From contig CAZWLY010000003.1 in assembly GCA_964634465.1 (NCBI GenBank), forward strand, positions 124,001 to 188,000: 64,000 nt of DNA, written 5' to 3'. A model generated the notes under the pieces. That model was not told where the DNA came from and did not search any database. It saw only the letters and a program-made list of their open reading frames with translations. Within the stretch, counting starts at the first letter, position 1. Each line of letters begins with the position of its first letter. A program made the translations under genes and the position numbers. Shown here piece by piece: positions 40,959-48,293 of the stretch. Origin of the DNA: CAZWLY01 sp964634465 (GTDB lineage: Bacteria > Desulfobacterota > Desulfarculia > G963662305).

Positions 40959-43900
40959 GACCGAACCCCCTGATCGTGATACTCAATGGCCGTTCTGATC
41001 TTCTCCGCCACTCGGTCCAAAACGTAGGGATCATCCATGCTCACCCCCTCCACCGCCACGGTGATGTTGTAAGTGTCGCCCCGAGAACCGCCGCTGGCCC
41101 CGGAGATCAGCTCGGCGATCTGGGCCCGGGAGAGGACGTACTCGCCGGCCTGGGCCAGAATGGGTACGTCGGCCCCGATCGGGCCGGGCACCCAGCCGCC
41201 GTCGTGGTAGGCGGACAGCGGCGGATTCTGGGGAATGGCGTAAGCGAAGTTGACGGTGACCTGCCTTGGAATCTGGGCGATCTCTTCCCTGAATCCCAAG
41301 ACGGCGACCGAGGCCTCGTCGAATTGACCGCCCAGGTCTTCCATGTCGTCCCGCAAGGCCTCGGTGGTCTGGGCGGTTTGCTCCATCTGCTCCTGGGCGG
41401 CTTTCTGCGACGTTTGGTGGGCGACCACATCGTCGTTCGTCAAACCAAGCTCGACCCGCAGGTTGTGCCAGTAGATCTCCCAGTCGAAGCCGGTGCCTTC
41501 CTCGCCGCCCTCCATGGCGTAGGCCAGGCGGGCGAAGGCCTGAACCATGGCCGAGATGCCCTCGTTCATCCTCTCGATCGGGCTTTCGAGGTCCAGTTCC
41601 TCTCTCAGCCCCTGGAGCTTCTCGACCATGACCGTCAAGTAGCCTTCGGAGTCGGCCAGGCCCTCGGAGAGTTGCTGGAAGGCCTCGGCGTCCATGTTTC
41701 TGAGAGCTTCACGCCAGCGCTCGATCGTCTCCTGGTCCGGCATCTGATCGCCCAGGCCTTCCGCGGCGACGCCCAGCGCATCTCTCAGGTTCTCGTCCAG
41801 GTTGACCAGCCTGGTCAGCTCCTCGTCGGTCAGGCCGGTCAGCCGCTCCCTGCCCGGTCCCTGGCCGGAGAGAAGTTCCTGCCGGATGGAGTTGAACTCG
41901 TCCATCATCTCCTTGAGTTCGCCCAGGCGGCCCCGAGTGGAGATGAGCTTGTCGATGAGGTCGCCGAACTCCGTCGTGCCGGATTGGGTGGAGAAGACCA
42001 GCGAGTTCATCACCGCGGCCAGGGTGTTGGTCTTGGCCTCCAGCTCGCTGGCCCCTTCCTTCATGGCGATGTCCTCGCCGCGCTCGATGGCCTCCAGACC
42101 ACCGAGGCCGCCCATGGTCGTCTTCATCCGCTCGATGATCTCGGCCAGGTTCTCCCAGTCGTACATCCCGGCCTCGATATCGCTCTGGAAGGCCGCCAGG
42201 GCGTCCTGGTACTCCCGCCGGGAGCCCTCCATGATCTGCTTCATCCAGGCCGGAACTTGAGCCCAGGCCTCCTCGCCGAAGAGTTCCTTGAAGAAGTCTT
42301 CCTTGGAGACCGCTTCGATGGTCGCCTCGAGCCTCTCTTTGAACTCCTCCAGGTTCTCGACCGGCGGCGGCAGGGTCAGGTCGCCGCTGAAGTCCTGGAC
42401 CGCCTCCTGCATCCGGCGGATGGCCTCCTCGATCTCGATCGTTCCGCTCCTGAGGGCGTCGAGAATCTCCTGGAACTCGTCGGCCAGGTGCAGGTCGCCC
42501 GCCTCGGCCGTCAGCCGTTGGATGATGTCCTGCAACTCGTTGAGCCGCTGGGAGGGGCCCTTGCGCATGCTGAACTCGTCTTCGTCGTAGCGGTAATACC
42601 CGGCCTCGAAACGACGAATCCATTGCATGGCCTCGGCCTGTTCCTTGACGGCCAGGAACTTCCGAAGCTCCTCGTCGGGCATCCGGTCCCTGAGGTACTG
42701 ATAGGGATCGACCCCGCCCCTGGCGGCGACGAACTCGAACAGGTCTCGCCAGCCGGCGGCGGAGTTGAGAGCCCGCTCGTACTCGCTCGGCATTCGTTCG
42801 CCGCCGCCGGGCGTTCTGGTCCAGATGCCGGTATCGGGATGAAGCAGCTTGGCCAGGGTCAAGCTGGTGTCGTCGAGGTTGGTAAGCGCCCCGATCAGCT
42901 TGTCGTAATACTCGCCCTTCATCGCCTCCCTGGCCTCCTCGGGCGACATGCGGGCGATGTCGGCGTATCTGTCTCTGCCCATGCCGAGCAGGTTGCCGAT
43001 GGCCGGGAGAAGCATCGGCGCGAGGGTAAAGAACGCGCCGTACATCGAGGCGATGCCCAGCCCGGCCGCGGCGCCGGACAGGCCGAAGAAGGTGTTGCCG
43101 CCGAGGATGCCCCCGGTTCCGGCGAGGCCGCCGCTCATGCCGCCGCCGGCGAAGGCGGAGTTGAGGGCCGCCCACTCATACATGCTCGGCGCGATCGGGC
43201 CGCTGAAGGCGGGGAGGGCGATAGTGCCGCCAAGACCTTGCAGCAGCCCCCACTGCGCCATTGACGGGGTGACGAAGCCGGGATAGAAGCCCAGGCTGTA
43301 GTACATCGACGACGGGACGCCGATATCCAGGCCGAAGAACGATCCGATCTTGTCGATCGCCCCCTCGAAGCCCTTCACGAAGCTCTTGACCTTTTCGGCC
43401 AGCCCGCCGAAGAGTTTCTGGAGCCAGTTTCCGCCGCTCGACCCGCCGCCGAAGAGGCCCTTGAACACGCCCCCGACCCAGTCGAAGATCTTGCCCAGGA
43501 GCCCGCCTCCGCCGAGGCCCGGCCCCTTGTCGTTGGAAATGCCGCCGCCCAAAAGGCTCTTGATCCAGTTCCAGACGCCGTCCACCACGTCCCGGGAGAA
43601 GGCCCTGAGGAACATGTTCTTGATCGACTCGATCCACTTGCCGAAGTTGATCTCCTGGCCGGTCAGGAAATCGCCCAGCAGATCGCTGACCGCATCCAGA
43701 GTGCTGTCCCAGGCCCGGCGGAGGTTGCTCAAGCCCTCCAGCTCGGCCTGTTGGCGGGTCTCGACGGAGTCGAGAGCCATCCGGGTGATCTGGTCGTAGG
43801 TCTCATCCGAGGTCGCCGCCTGAGCGCTGGACATCTCCGCCCAACTGCTCTCCATCTCCTCGTTGATCGCCGACCACTCGGCGGCAGTGTCCTCAAAGCT

Positions 43901-45370
43901 GGCCTTGGCCGTCTCGGCCATCTCTTGAAAACCGGCCTCCAGCTCGTCGTTGGTGGCCAACCACTCGGCCGCGGTTCGCTTCTGGATTTCCAGCACCTCA
44001 GCCTCGGCCTGCCGCTTGATCTCCACGATTTGCTCTTGGGTCCGTCGCTCGTTCTCCAGGAGGGCCTGGTTGTGGACGAGTTCGGTGTTGAACGAATCGT
44101 CTCTGATCCGCTCGATGTAGCGACCGTAGGCGACATAGATTTCGGACGCGTGGGCCAGATACTCGGGCGTGGCCTGGCCGTATACCTTGGCCAGCAAATC
44201 CAGGAGACGGTTGAATCGATGCTCCGTGTACTCCTCCTCCGTCATGACCTGACGAAGAAAGGCCTCCTTTTCCCGAGCAATCGCTTGGATTTTGGCGGCT
44301 GAGGCCTGCTTGGCCAGTAGAGCGATCAGGGTGGCGGTATCGCCCTGCTCCATCATGACCTGGGTGGTGGTCTGCATCGCTGTGGCGACCGACTGTTCAG
44401 CCTCCTCCATTTGATTAAATTCAGCCGCTATCGCCCGCAGGTCAGAAGAGGGATCCATTTCCACAAAGGGGAATGGATAAGTTTGCCATAGCCATTGGTT
44501 TGCTTGCTTGATAAGTCCTTTACGGAGGCCGCTCCGAACATCCTCCGCCTCTTTTCTTTTGCCGCCGGCGAACAACTTCCAATAATGCCGATAAGATTGC
44601 AGCGCCGTATCTACGTCCTTCTCCGACAGGTTGCGGAAAAACTCGGGGGGATATGCACGGTCATATGGTCCTCTACCGTCTCCAGTCGGGAGCCTAAGCC
44701 ACTCCGCAACCGCCGCCCTTTTTGTGTCTAGATCGGCATTGAATACTTCCTGACTTGCTACTTGGCCCCCCCTAACCCCGGCGTCAGGCAGATTGACTCC
44801 AAGTATTTCCTTGACCGATCCAGCTAACTTATCGCCAAGCCAGGCCAATGTCTTGACGACTGTTTTGTGTTCCGCAATTAAGGCGGCAGCCACTCCGACA
44901 ATTGCCCCGAAGGGACCGCCGGTGGCGAAACCCTCCATTCCTCCGGTCAGGGCCGCCGTAACCAATTCCGCCATTTCGTCAAAAGTCACTGGTTGTGGCC
45001 CTTCTGTAACGTTTCCCTTTTTTCTGTGGATGTTTAGCTGTCTATTGATTATTCTGGGGTCTATTTTTTGAAGTAAGTCCTTAAAAGCCTCTACTTCTCG
45101 CGCTGCCGTCTTGGCAGCATCTCCAATGCTCTGTACCGCAGCCGCGGCCGGCTTTAAGTGAGTTTTCACCTGGTTACCCGCCCCCACAGCAGCCAGACCA
45201 ATACCGGTTATGGCTTTCGTAGTATTCGCCACGGCTTCTTTCAGCGGTTTCAAGTGCAAATTTACGGCGCCGAAGGCCTCGCTGGCCATTCCGCTCAATT
45301 TAGACAGTTCATTTTTGAATGGCTTTATGTCTGCCCGTATCTGCGCCACTATATTCAGATCTGTACCCAT
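40955..45370 (-). CDS. Tail tape measure protein
   Basis: 1471 aa. A helical N-terminal region (MGTDLNIVAQIRADIKPF) is followed by long charged coiled-coil stretches (~350-560), a Gly-rich hydrophobic middle (~600-860, with segments such as GLGGGGLLGKIFDWVGGVF) and more coiled coil to the end. Length and composition are typical, and position after the chaperones confirms the call. It sets tail length and is injected with DNA. The first ~300 codons are visibly poorer in G+C (hand counts 26/60 and 27/60 at 44461-44520 and 45061-45120, against 34/60 at 43621-43680). That suggests a swapped N-terminus. A good ribosome site (AGGTGGGG) precedes the ATG. Confidence 0.92.
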   Translation of the reverse strand: MGTDLNIVAQIRADIKPFKNELSKLSGMASEAFGAVNLHLKPLKEAVANTTKAITGIGLAAVGAGNQVKTHLKPAAAAVQSIGDAAKTAAREVEAFKDLLQKIDPRIINRQLNIHRKKGNVTEGPQPVTFDEMAELVTAALTGGMEGFATGGPFGAIVGVAAALIAEHKTVVKTLAWLGDKLAGSVKEILGVNLPDAGVRGGQVASQEVFNADLDTKRAAVAEWLRLPTGDGRGPYDRAYPPEFFRNLSEKDVDTALQSYRHYWKLFAGGKRKEAEDVRSGLRKGLIKQANQWLWQTYPFPFVEMDPSSDLRAIAAEFNQMEEAEQSVATAMQTTTQVMMEQGDTATLIALLAKQASAAKIQAIAREKEAFLRQVMTEEEYTEHRFNRLLDLLAKVYGQATPEYLAHASEIYVAYGRYIERIRDDSFNTELVHNQALLENERRTQEQIVEIKRQAEAEVLEIQKRTAAEWLATNDELEAGFQEMAETAKASFEDTAAEWSAINEEMESSWAEMSSAQAATSDETYDQITRMALDSVETRQQAELEGLSNLRRAWDSTLDAVSDLLGDFLTGQEINFGKWIESIKNMFLRAFSRDVVDGVWNWIKSLLGGGISNDKGPGLGGGGLLGKIFDWVGGVFKGLFGGGSSGGNWLQKLFGGLAEKVKSFVKGFEGAIDKIGSFFGLDIGVPSSMYYSLGFYPGFVTPSMAQWGLLQGLGGTIALPAFSGPIAPSMYEWAALNSAFAGGGMSGGLAGTGGILGGNTFFGLSGAAAGLGIASMYGAFFTLAPMLLPAIGNLLGMGRDRYADIARMSPEEAREAMKGEYYDKLIGALTNLDDTSLTLAKLLHPDTGIWTRTPGGGERMPSEYERALNSAAGWRDLFEFVAARGGVDPYQYLRDRMPDEELRKFLAVKEQAEAMQWIRRFEAGYYRYDEDEFSMRKGPSQRLNELQDIIQRLTAEAGDLHLADEFQEILDALRSGTIEIEEAIRRMQEAVQDFSGDLTLPPPVENLEEFKERLEATIEAVSKEDFFKELFGEEAWAQVPAWMKQIMEGSRREYQDALAAFQSDIEAGMYDWENLAEIIERMKTTMGGLGGLEAIERGEDIAMKEGASELEAKTNTLAAVMNSLVFSTQSGTTEFGDLIDKLISTRGRLGELKEMMDEFNSIRQELLSGQGPGRERLTGLTDEELTRLVNLDENLRDALGVAAEGLGDQMPDQETIERWREALRNMDAEAFQQLSEGLADSEGYLTVMVEKLQGLREELDLESPIERMNEGISAMVQAFARLAYAMEGGEEGTGFDWEIYWHNLRVELGLTNDDVVAHQTSQKAAQEQMEQTAQTTEALRDDMEDLGGQFDEASVAVLGFREEIAQIPRQVTVNFAYAIPQNPPLSAYHDGGWVPGPIGADVPILAQAGEYVLSRAQIAELISGASGGSRGDTYNITVAVEGVSMDDPYVLDRVAEKIRTAIEYHDQGVRS
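43608..43717 (-). repeat. 110-bp direct repeat, copy inside the tape measure gene
   Basis: Identical base for base to 47302-47411. It encodes tape-measure residues ~552-588 here. Identity of both copies indicates a recent duplication or ongoing gene conversion. Confidence 0.95.
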
Positions 45371-45398
45371 TGCCCCACCTATCTCTTGTTATTTGCTT

Positions 45399-45427
45399 TT
45401 GCCACGAGTTATCGTTTGTGTTATGAT
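45399..45427 (+). promoter_or_regulatory. Sigma-70-like promoter of the first exported paralog
   Basis: TTGCCA (45399-45404), a 17-base spacer and TATGAT (45422-45427). It lies in the divergent gap between the tape measure start and the plus-strand gene. The 28-bp block 45401-45428 recurs with two changes at 46758-46785. Confidence 0.7.
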
Positions 45428-45453
45428 CGATCATCACTTAGAAGGAGGATGCC

Positions 45454-45852
45454 ATGAGAGCGGTCGGCGCGCTTGTTGTATTATTTATATTAATGTCTGC
45501 TACCCCAGCCGCGGCTGTTTCCTATGAGGAGATTAGGGACAATGCGGCCACGATGACAAAAGCACAGTTTATTGAATACAGTCGTTCTTTATTGGGGGAA
45601 CAGGTTATTTGGACAGGTACGTTGTTAGACGTTGGTATTAGCAAATATACCTATGCATATCTGCTTAAAATGGACCTGGACGGAAATGGCAACTTGGATC
45701 TCGCTATCGAAGCCCCAAAGCATTTCGCCATGATGTTCAAAAAAGGGCGCCAGTACAAATTTACTGGAGTTATTGAAAGAATGTTTGTCTACCAAGGCAG
45801 GCCGATAATTAGGCTAATAAACGTCCTCTTCCTTAATCTAAATGGCCAGTGA
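45454..45852 (+). CDS. Moron-like exported protein, paralog 1 (signal peptide plus OB-like domain)
   Basis: 132 aa on the strand opposite to the phage genes. The signal peptide ends near PAAA-VS. The mature part shares a frame with two neighbours: (V/L)(S/T)YEEI near the start, a W-x-G segment (IWTGTLLDV), a DLDG-like turn, then FKKGRQYKFTGVIER and a final hydrophobic strand. The pattern suggests a small OB-type beta-barrel. It has its own promoter, AAGGAGG before the ATG, and low G+C (25/60 and 22/60 at 45541-45660). These are the marks of a phage moron. Periplasmic; a superinfection-exclusion role is inference. Confidence 0.75.
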   Translation: MRAVGALVVLFILMSATPAAAVSYEEIRDNAATMTKAQFIEYSRSLLGEQVIWTGTLLDVGISKYTYAYLLKMDLDGNGNLDLAIEAPKHFAMMFKKGRQYKFTGVIERMFVYQGRPIIRLINVLFLNLNGQ

Positions 45853-45986
45853 TAGAAATGACCACACCTCCTTGACCGCTGCCGCTGTCTAACTGCTTTT
45901 ATCTGCTTTTGCCAGCCACGCTGGTGCTCGTGCAACGTTTTTTTGCGTATAGCAGCGTTTATCAAAAGTGGTAGGGGAGCCAGATC

Positions 45987-46376
45987 ATGTATCGAGTTGT
46001 TACGGTTACACTTTTGATCGTCTTTACTTTCACCGGCTTGGCGCATGCGGTTACTTACGAGGAGATAAAGGCCAATGCCGCGAAGATGACATCAGCGCAG
46101 TTTGAGCAATACACAGAGTCATTAGAGGGAGTGCGGATAAACTGGATTGGTAAAGTATTAGATGTTAGGCGTAAATTCTTTGGCAAAGGATATGTGGTTG
46201 AAATCGACCTTGACGGTGGCCCTTCCGAGATAGTAGTCAAAATTCCTTACCAGTTGGCGATGCAGTTTAAGAAAGGTGGATATTATAGAATTACCGGTAT
46301 CATCGAGCGCATATCTATCCGGTTCGGGAATATCGTGGTTGTTTTATATGACGTCATGTTTCCAGACTTGGAATAG
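45987..46376 (+). CDS. Moron-like exported protein, paralog 2
   Basis: 129 aa, the same layout as paralog 1: signal peptide (VTLLIVFTFTGLAHA-VT), then VTYEEIKANAAKMTSAQFEQ, INWIGKVLDV, EIDLDGG, MQFKKGGYYRITGIIERI and VVVLYDVMF. GGGGAG lies 7 bases before the ATG. No strong promoter was seen in the 134-base gap after paralog 1, so the two may be co-transcribed. A broken tape-measure copy lies convergently downstream. Function unknown; an envelope location is predicted. Confidence 0.75.
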   Translation: MYRVVTVTLLIVFTFTGLAHAVTYEEIKANAAKMTSAQFEQYTESLEGVRINWIGKVLDVRRKFFGKGYVVEIDLDGGPSEIVVKIPYQLAMQFKKGGYYRITGIIERISIRFGNIVVVLYDVMFPDLE

Positions 46377-46419
46377 TTCTTTTTACAAGCCACTCTCCGC
46401 CGCGGCGCTTGAAGCACCC

Positions 46420-46726
46420 TCACGCGGCGGTCGAGTTGGACACAGGTGAACCACCGCCTCGAAAGTGCAACACCCTTCCCTTGGCCAACCTCTCCGCCGC
46501 GCCGGTGACGGCTTGCAGCGGCCATCTTGTTCGCCGCTTCTGAAACCGCAGCCGGCAGGGCTCTGATATCTGCGGCCAGGTCGGAAACGGTTTGCTTAAA
46601 TGGCTTCAGGTGCTTTTCCGCCTCGCCGACGCCGTTTCTCAACATACCGGCCAGTCTGCTCATTCCCGACTCAAAAGGCTTGATATCCGCCCTGATGGGA
46701 ACCGACAAGCTAAGCTCTGTGCTCAT
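46420..46726 (-). pseudogene. Duplicated tape-measure N-terminus with foreign C-tail, frameshifted
   Basis: It starts MSTELSLSVPIRADIKPFES, clearly homologous to the real tape-measure start (IRADIKPF and HLKPxK shared), for about 70 residues. After NKMAA the frame breaks: the continuation LQAVTGAAERLAKGRVLHF plus RGGGSPVSNSTAA and a TGA at 46420-46422 lies in another frame. The ribosome site is weak (GTGAG). Either a decayed duplicate or a small frameshifted protein; decay is likelier. Confidence 0.7.
46437..46514 (-). repeat. 78-bp imperfect repeat encoding the shared C-tail, copy 1
   Basis: Aligns without gaps by eye to 47213-47290. On the minus strand both encode VTGAxxxLxKGRxL followed by RGGGSPVS and a stop, so the two tape-measure pieces were joined to the same kind of tail. 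Confidence 0.85.
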
Positions 46727-46755
46727 ATCTCACTACCAGTCTTTTCGCGATTTTT

Positions 46756-46784
46756 ATGCCACGAGATTTCGTTTGTGTTATTAT
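46756..46784 (+). promoter_or_regulatory. Promoter of the third exported paralog
   Basis: ATGCCA (46756-46761), a 17-base spacer and TATTAT (46779-46784), aligned to the paralog 1 promoter. The duplicated block lies between the tape-measure N-terminal copy and the gene, as at 45.4 kb. Confidence 0.65.
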
Positions 46785-46814
46785 CCACACTACCTAATGC
46801 CGGAGGGTTGATGG

Positions 46815-47225
46815 ATGAGACTCTTGCTCGCAAGTGTAGCCGTTGCTGCTTTATTGGTAACCCCACCTGCCTATGCCTTGACTTATCAAGATATTCAATC
46901 AAGTGTCGCCGGAATGACTGCTGTGCAAGTGGACATTTACAAGGCGAAACTGATAGGTAAACAAGTTACATGGGTTGGTCGTGTTGATGGAGCCAGGAGG
47001 CACATCATAGGGAACCTGTGTATCGTTTATATGGACATAGATGGTGGCGGTTATGACGCCAGATTTGATACTACGGAAAATATTGCCAGGCTGCTAAGAA
47101 AGGGATATTATTATAAATTTACCGGAACAATAGCTGACGTTTTTTTGGTTTTTGGGCATGCAGTAGTTGTGTTAAATAATGTAAAATTTCTTAATTCACG
47201 CCGGAGCCGGGGTGGACACAGGTGA
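46815..47225 (+). CDS. Moron-like exported protein, paralog 3
   Basis: 136 aa, with the signal peptide LLLASVAVAALLVTPPAYA, then LTYQDIQSSVAGMTAVQVD, VTWVGRVDGA, MDIDGGGY, RKGYYYKFTGTIADV and VVVLNNVKF, colinear with paralogs 1 and 2. The last ~12 codons (RRSRGGHR) run into the 78-bp repeat, so the native stop was probably lost by recombination. GGAGG lies 8 bases before the ATG. It is the most diverged of the three and has its own promoter. Confidence 0.75.
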   Translation: MRLLLASVAVAALLVTPPAYALTYQDIQSSVAGMTAVQVDIYKAKLIGKQVTWVGRVDGARRHIIGNLCIVYMDIDGGGYDARFDTTENIARLLRKGYYYKFTGTIADVFLVFGHAVVVLNNVKFLNSRRSRGGHR

Positions 47226-47290
47226 ACCACCACCTCGAGAGCGCAACGCTCTCCCCTTGACCAACTTCTTCACCGCGCCGGTTACGCTCT
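47213..47290 (-). repeat. 78-bp imperfect repeat encoding the shared C-tail, copy 2
   Basis: Partner of 46437-46514. It overlaps the last codons of paralog 3 on the plus strand. Confidence 0.85.
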
Positions 47291-47301
47291 TCAAGGCTCT
47301 A

Positions 47302-47411
47302 AGGAACATGTTCTTGATCGACTCGATCCACTTGCCGAAGTTGATCTCCTGGCCGGTCAGGAAATCGCCCAGCAGATCGCTGACCGCATCCAGAGTGCTG
47401 TCCCAGGCCCG
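47302..47411 (-). repeat. 110-bp direct repeat, orphan copy
   Basis: Identical to 43608-43717 in the tape measure gene, same orientation, 3694 bp away. Recombination between the copies would delete the paralog array and the tape-measure N-terminus. Confidence 0.95.
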
Positions 47412-47429
47412 CTTGAAGTCGTGGGATGG

Positions 47430-47795
47430 CTAACTTCTCTTCTTTTCAAACGCCCTTTTGGCCACGGCCCGCATCCCGGCCGCGTCGCCGGGAGCGTGCC
47501 CGGCGTACTTCTCCGGATTCCGCTTCCGGTCGGCCTCTTCCCTGGCCAACTCGGCCGCCTCGTTCTCTAGGAAGTTTTCAAAGATCAGGCCATAGATCTG
47601 AAAAAGCTGGTCCTTGAAAGGCAGCTCCTTGAACTTACTCATCGGCAACCCCAGCGAGTGGGCCGCCTTCCACTCCCAGAAGAGGGGGCCAGGGGCGGTC
47701 CCCCTGGACCTTTTACCCCTGGCCTTGATCTTGTCCCAAACTTCGGAGGTCAGCCCCAGGCCGCGTTCAACGAAACAGCCGCTCCTCTTCCTCGG
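47430..47795 (-). CDS. Tail assembly chaperone T-like extension, probably made by frameshift
   Basis: An open frame of about 120 codons that overlaps the end of the G-like gene in the +1 (or -2) register and has no good start in the overlap. It reads CFVERGLGLTSEVWDKIKAR, then PLFWEWKAAHSLGLP and MSKFKELPFKDQLFQIYGLI, protein-like throughout, ending FEKKRS. Siphophages make such a GT fusion by programmed frameshift immediately before the tape measure. The ATG at 47640-47642 could instead give a 70-aa protein, but it would waste 50 conserved-looking codons. Confidence 0.65.
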   Translation of the reverse strand, partial: PRKRSGCFVERGLGLTSEVWDKIKARGKRSRGTAPGPLFWEWKAAHSLGLPMSKFKELPFKDQLFQIYGLIFENFLENEAAELAREEADRKRNPEKYAGHAPGDAAGMRAVAKRAFEKKRS

Positions 47796-48285
47796 TCATG
47801 GTCGAGAGCATCCGGCCGGCCTCGGTGATGGCGTTGAGGTGGGGGAAGGAGATGCCTATCTTGTCCAACGCCTCGGCCCGCTCCTCGGCGCTTTTGAGCT
47901 CCCGGCCGTTCTCATCGGTGATGGGGATGGCGATAATCTCGGCTGCGACCAGGGTCACGAAGCGCTGATCGTGGGCCGCCTGGGCCTCCAAATACTTCTC
48001 GTCGGCCAGATCGACGGCGAAAGAACCCCGCGGCACACCGGCCTCTTTGCACTCCTCGGGGGTGAGCATTCGCTTCGGCGGCTTGGGGGCGTTGCGGCCA
48101 TGGCGCTGAATGGCCTCCTTGTAACGATCCGAGGTGATCGGCACGGCGATGTACTCGGGCCGGCCGCCCTTGGTAACCTTGATCACCACCTCGCCGTCGG
48201 AGGCGAAGACACGATCGGCCACGTTGAGGGCGGTCAGTTTGGTCACCTTGGTCTTGTCGGCGGGCTTGGTGTCCTTTTTGGCCAT
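47767..48285 (-). CDS. Tail assembly chaperone, G-like
   Basis: 172 aa from the ATG at 48283-48285 (GGAGAGG upstream), starting MAKKDTKPADKTKVTKLTAL and ending MTEEEERLFR. It lies between the tail tube/terminator genes and the tape measure, the invariant position of lambda-G-type chaperones. Charged helical composition fits. A few ribosomes are expected to shift near its end into the T-like frame to make the longer chaperone that coats the tape measure during assembly. Confidence 0.75.
   Translation of the reverse strand: MAKKDTKPADKTKVTKLTALNVADRVFASDGEVVIKVTKGGRPEYIAVPITSDRYKEAIQRHGRNAPKPPKRMLTPEECKEAGVPRGSFAVDLADEKYLEAQAAHDQRFVTLVAAEIIAIPITDENGRELKSAEERAEALDKIGISFPHLNAITEAGRMLSTMTEEEERLFR
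47772..47775 (-). other. Candidate +1 slip site (TTT-C)
   Basis: In the window between the TGA that opens the T-like frame (47796-47798) and the G-like stop (47767-47769) the codons are CGG CTG TTT CGT TGA. A Phe tRNA on TTT could re-pair with TTC one base on. Other slip points, including -2 shifts as reported for Mu, are not excluded. Confidence 0.4.
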
Positions 48286-48293
48286 TGCCTCTC

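Larger units (their letters stand above)
47196..47429 (-). pseudogene. Internal tape-measure fragment fused to the shared C-tail
   Basis: Right after the chaperone stop codon (TAG at 47430-47432), and in the same frame, comes DFKRAWDSTLDAVSDLLGDF, continuing to NMFLRA (the 110-bp identical repeat), then LKSVTGAVKKLVKGRALRS and RGGGSPVSTPAPA with TGA at 47196-47198. It has no start of its own. It is a remnant of a larger tape-measure copy whose front was deleted up to the chaperone gene. Confidence 0.7.

Noticed and set aside
46283..46726. 147-aa frame starting at the tape-measure N-terminal copy as a real gene
   Set aside because: Beyond about residue 72 it runs out of frame with the homologous tail and then antisense through paralog 2, so it is better described as a frameshifted copy.
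45370..47430. Insertion sequence, group II intron or diversity-generating retroelement as the cause of the insertion
   Set aside because: No transposase, reverse transcriptase, terminal inverted repeats or template/variable repeat pair with adenine-biased changes was seen.
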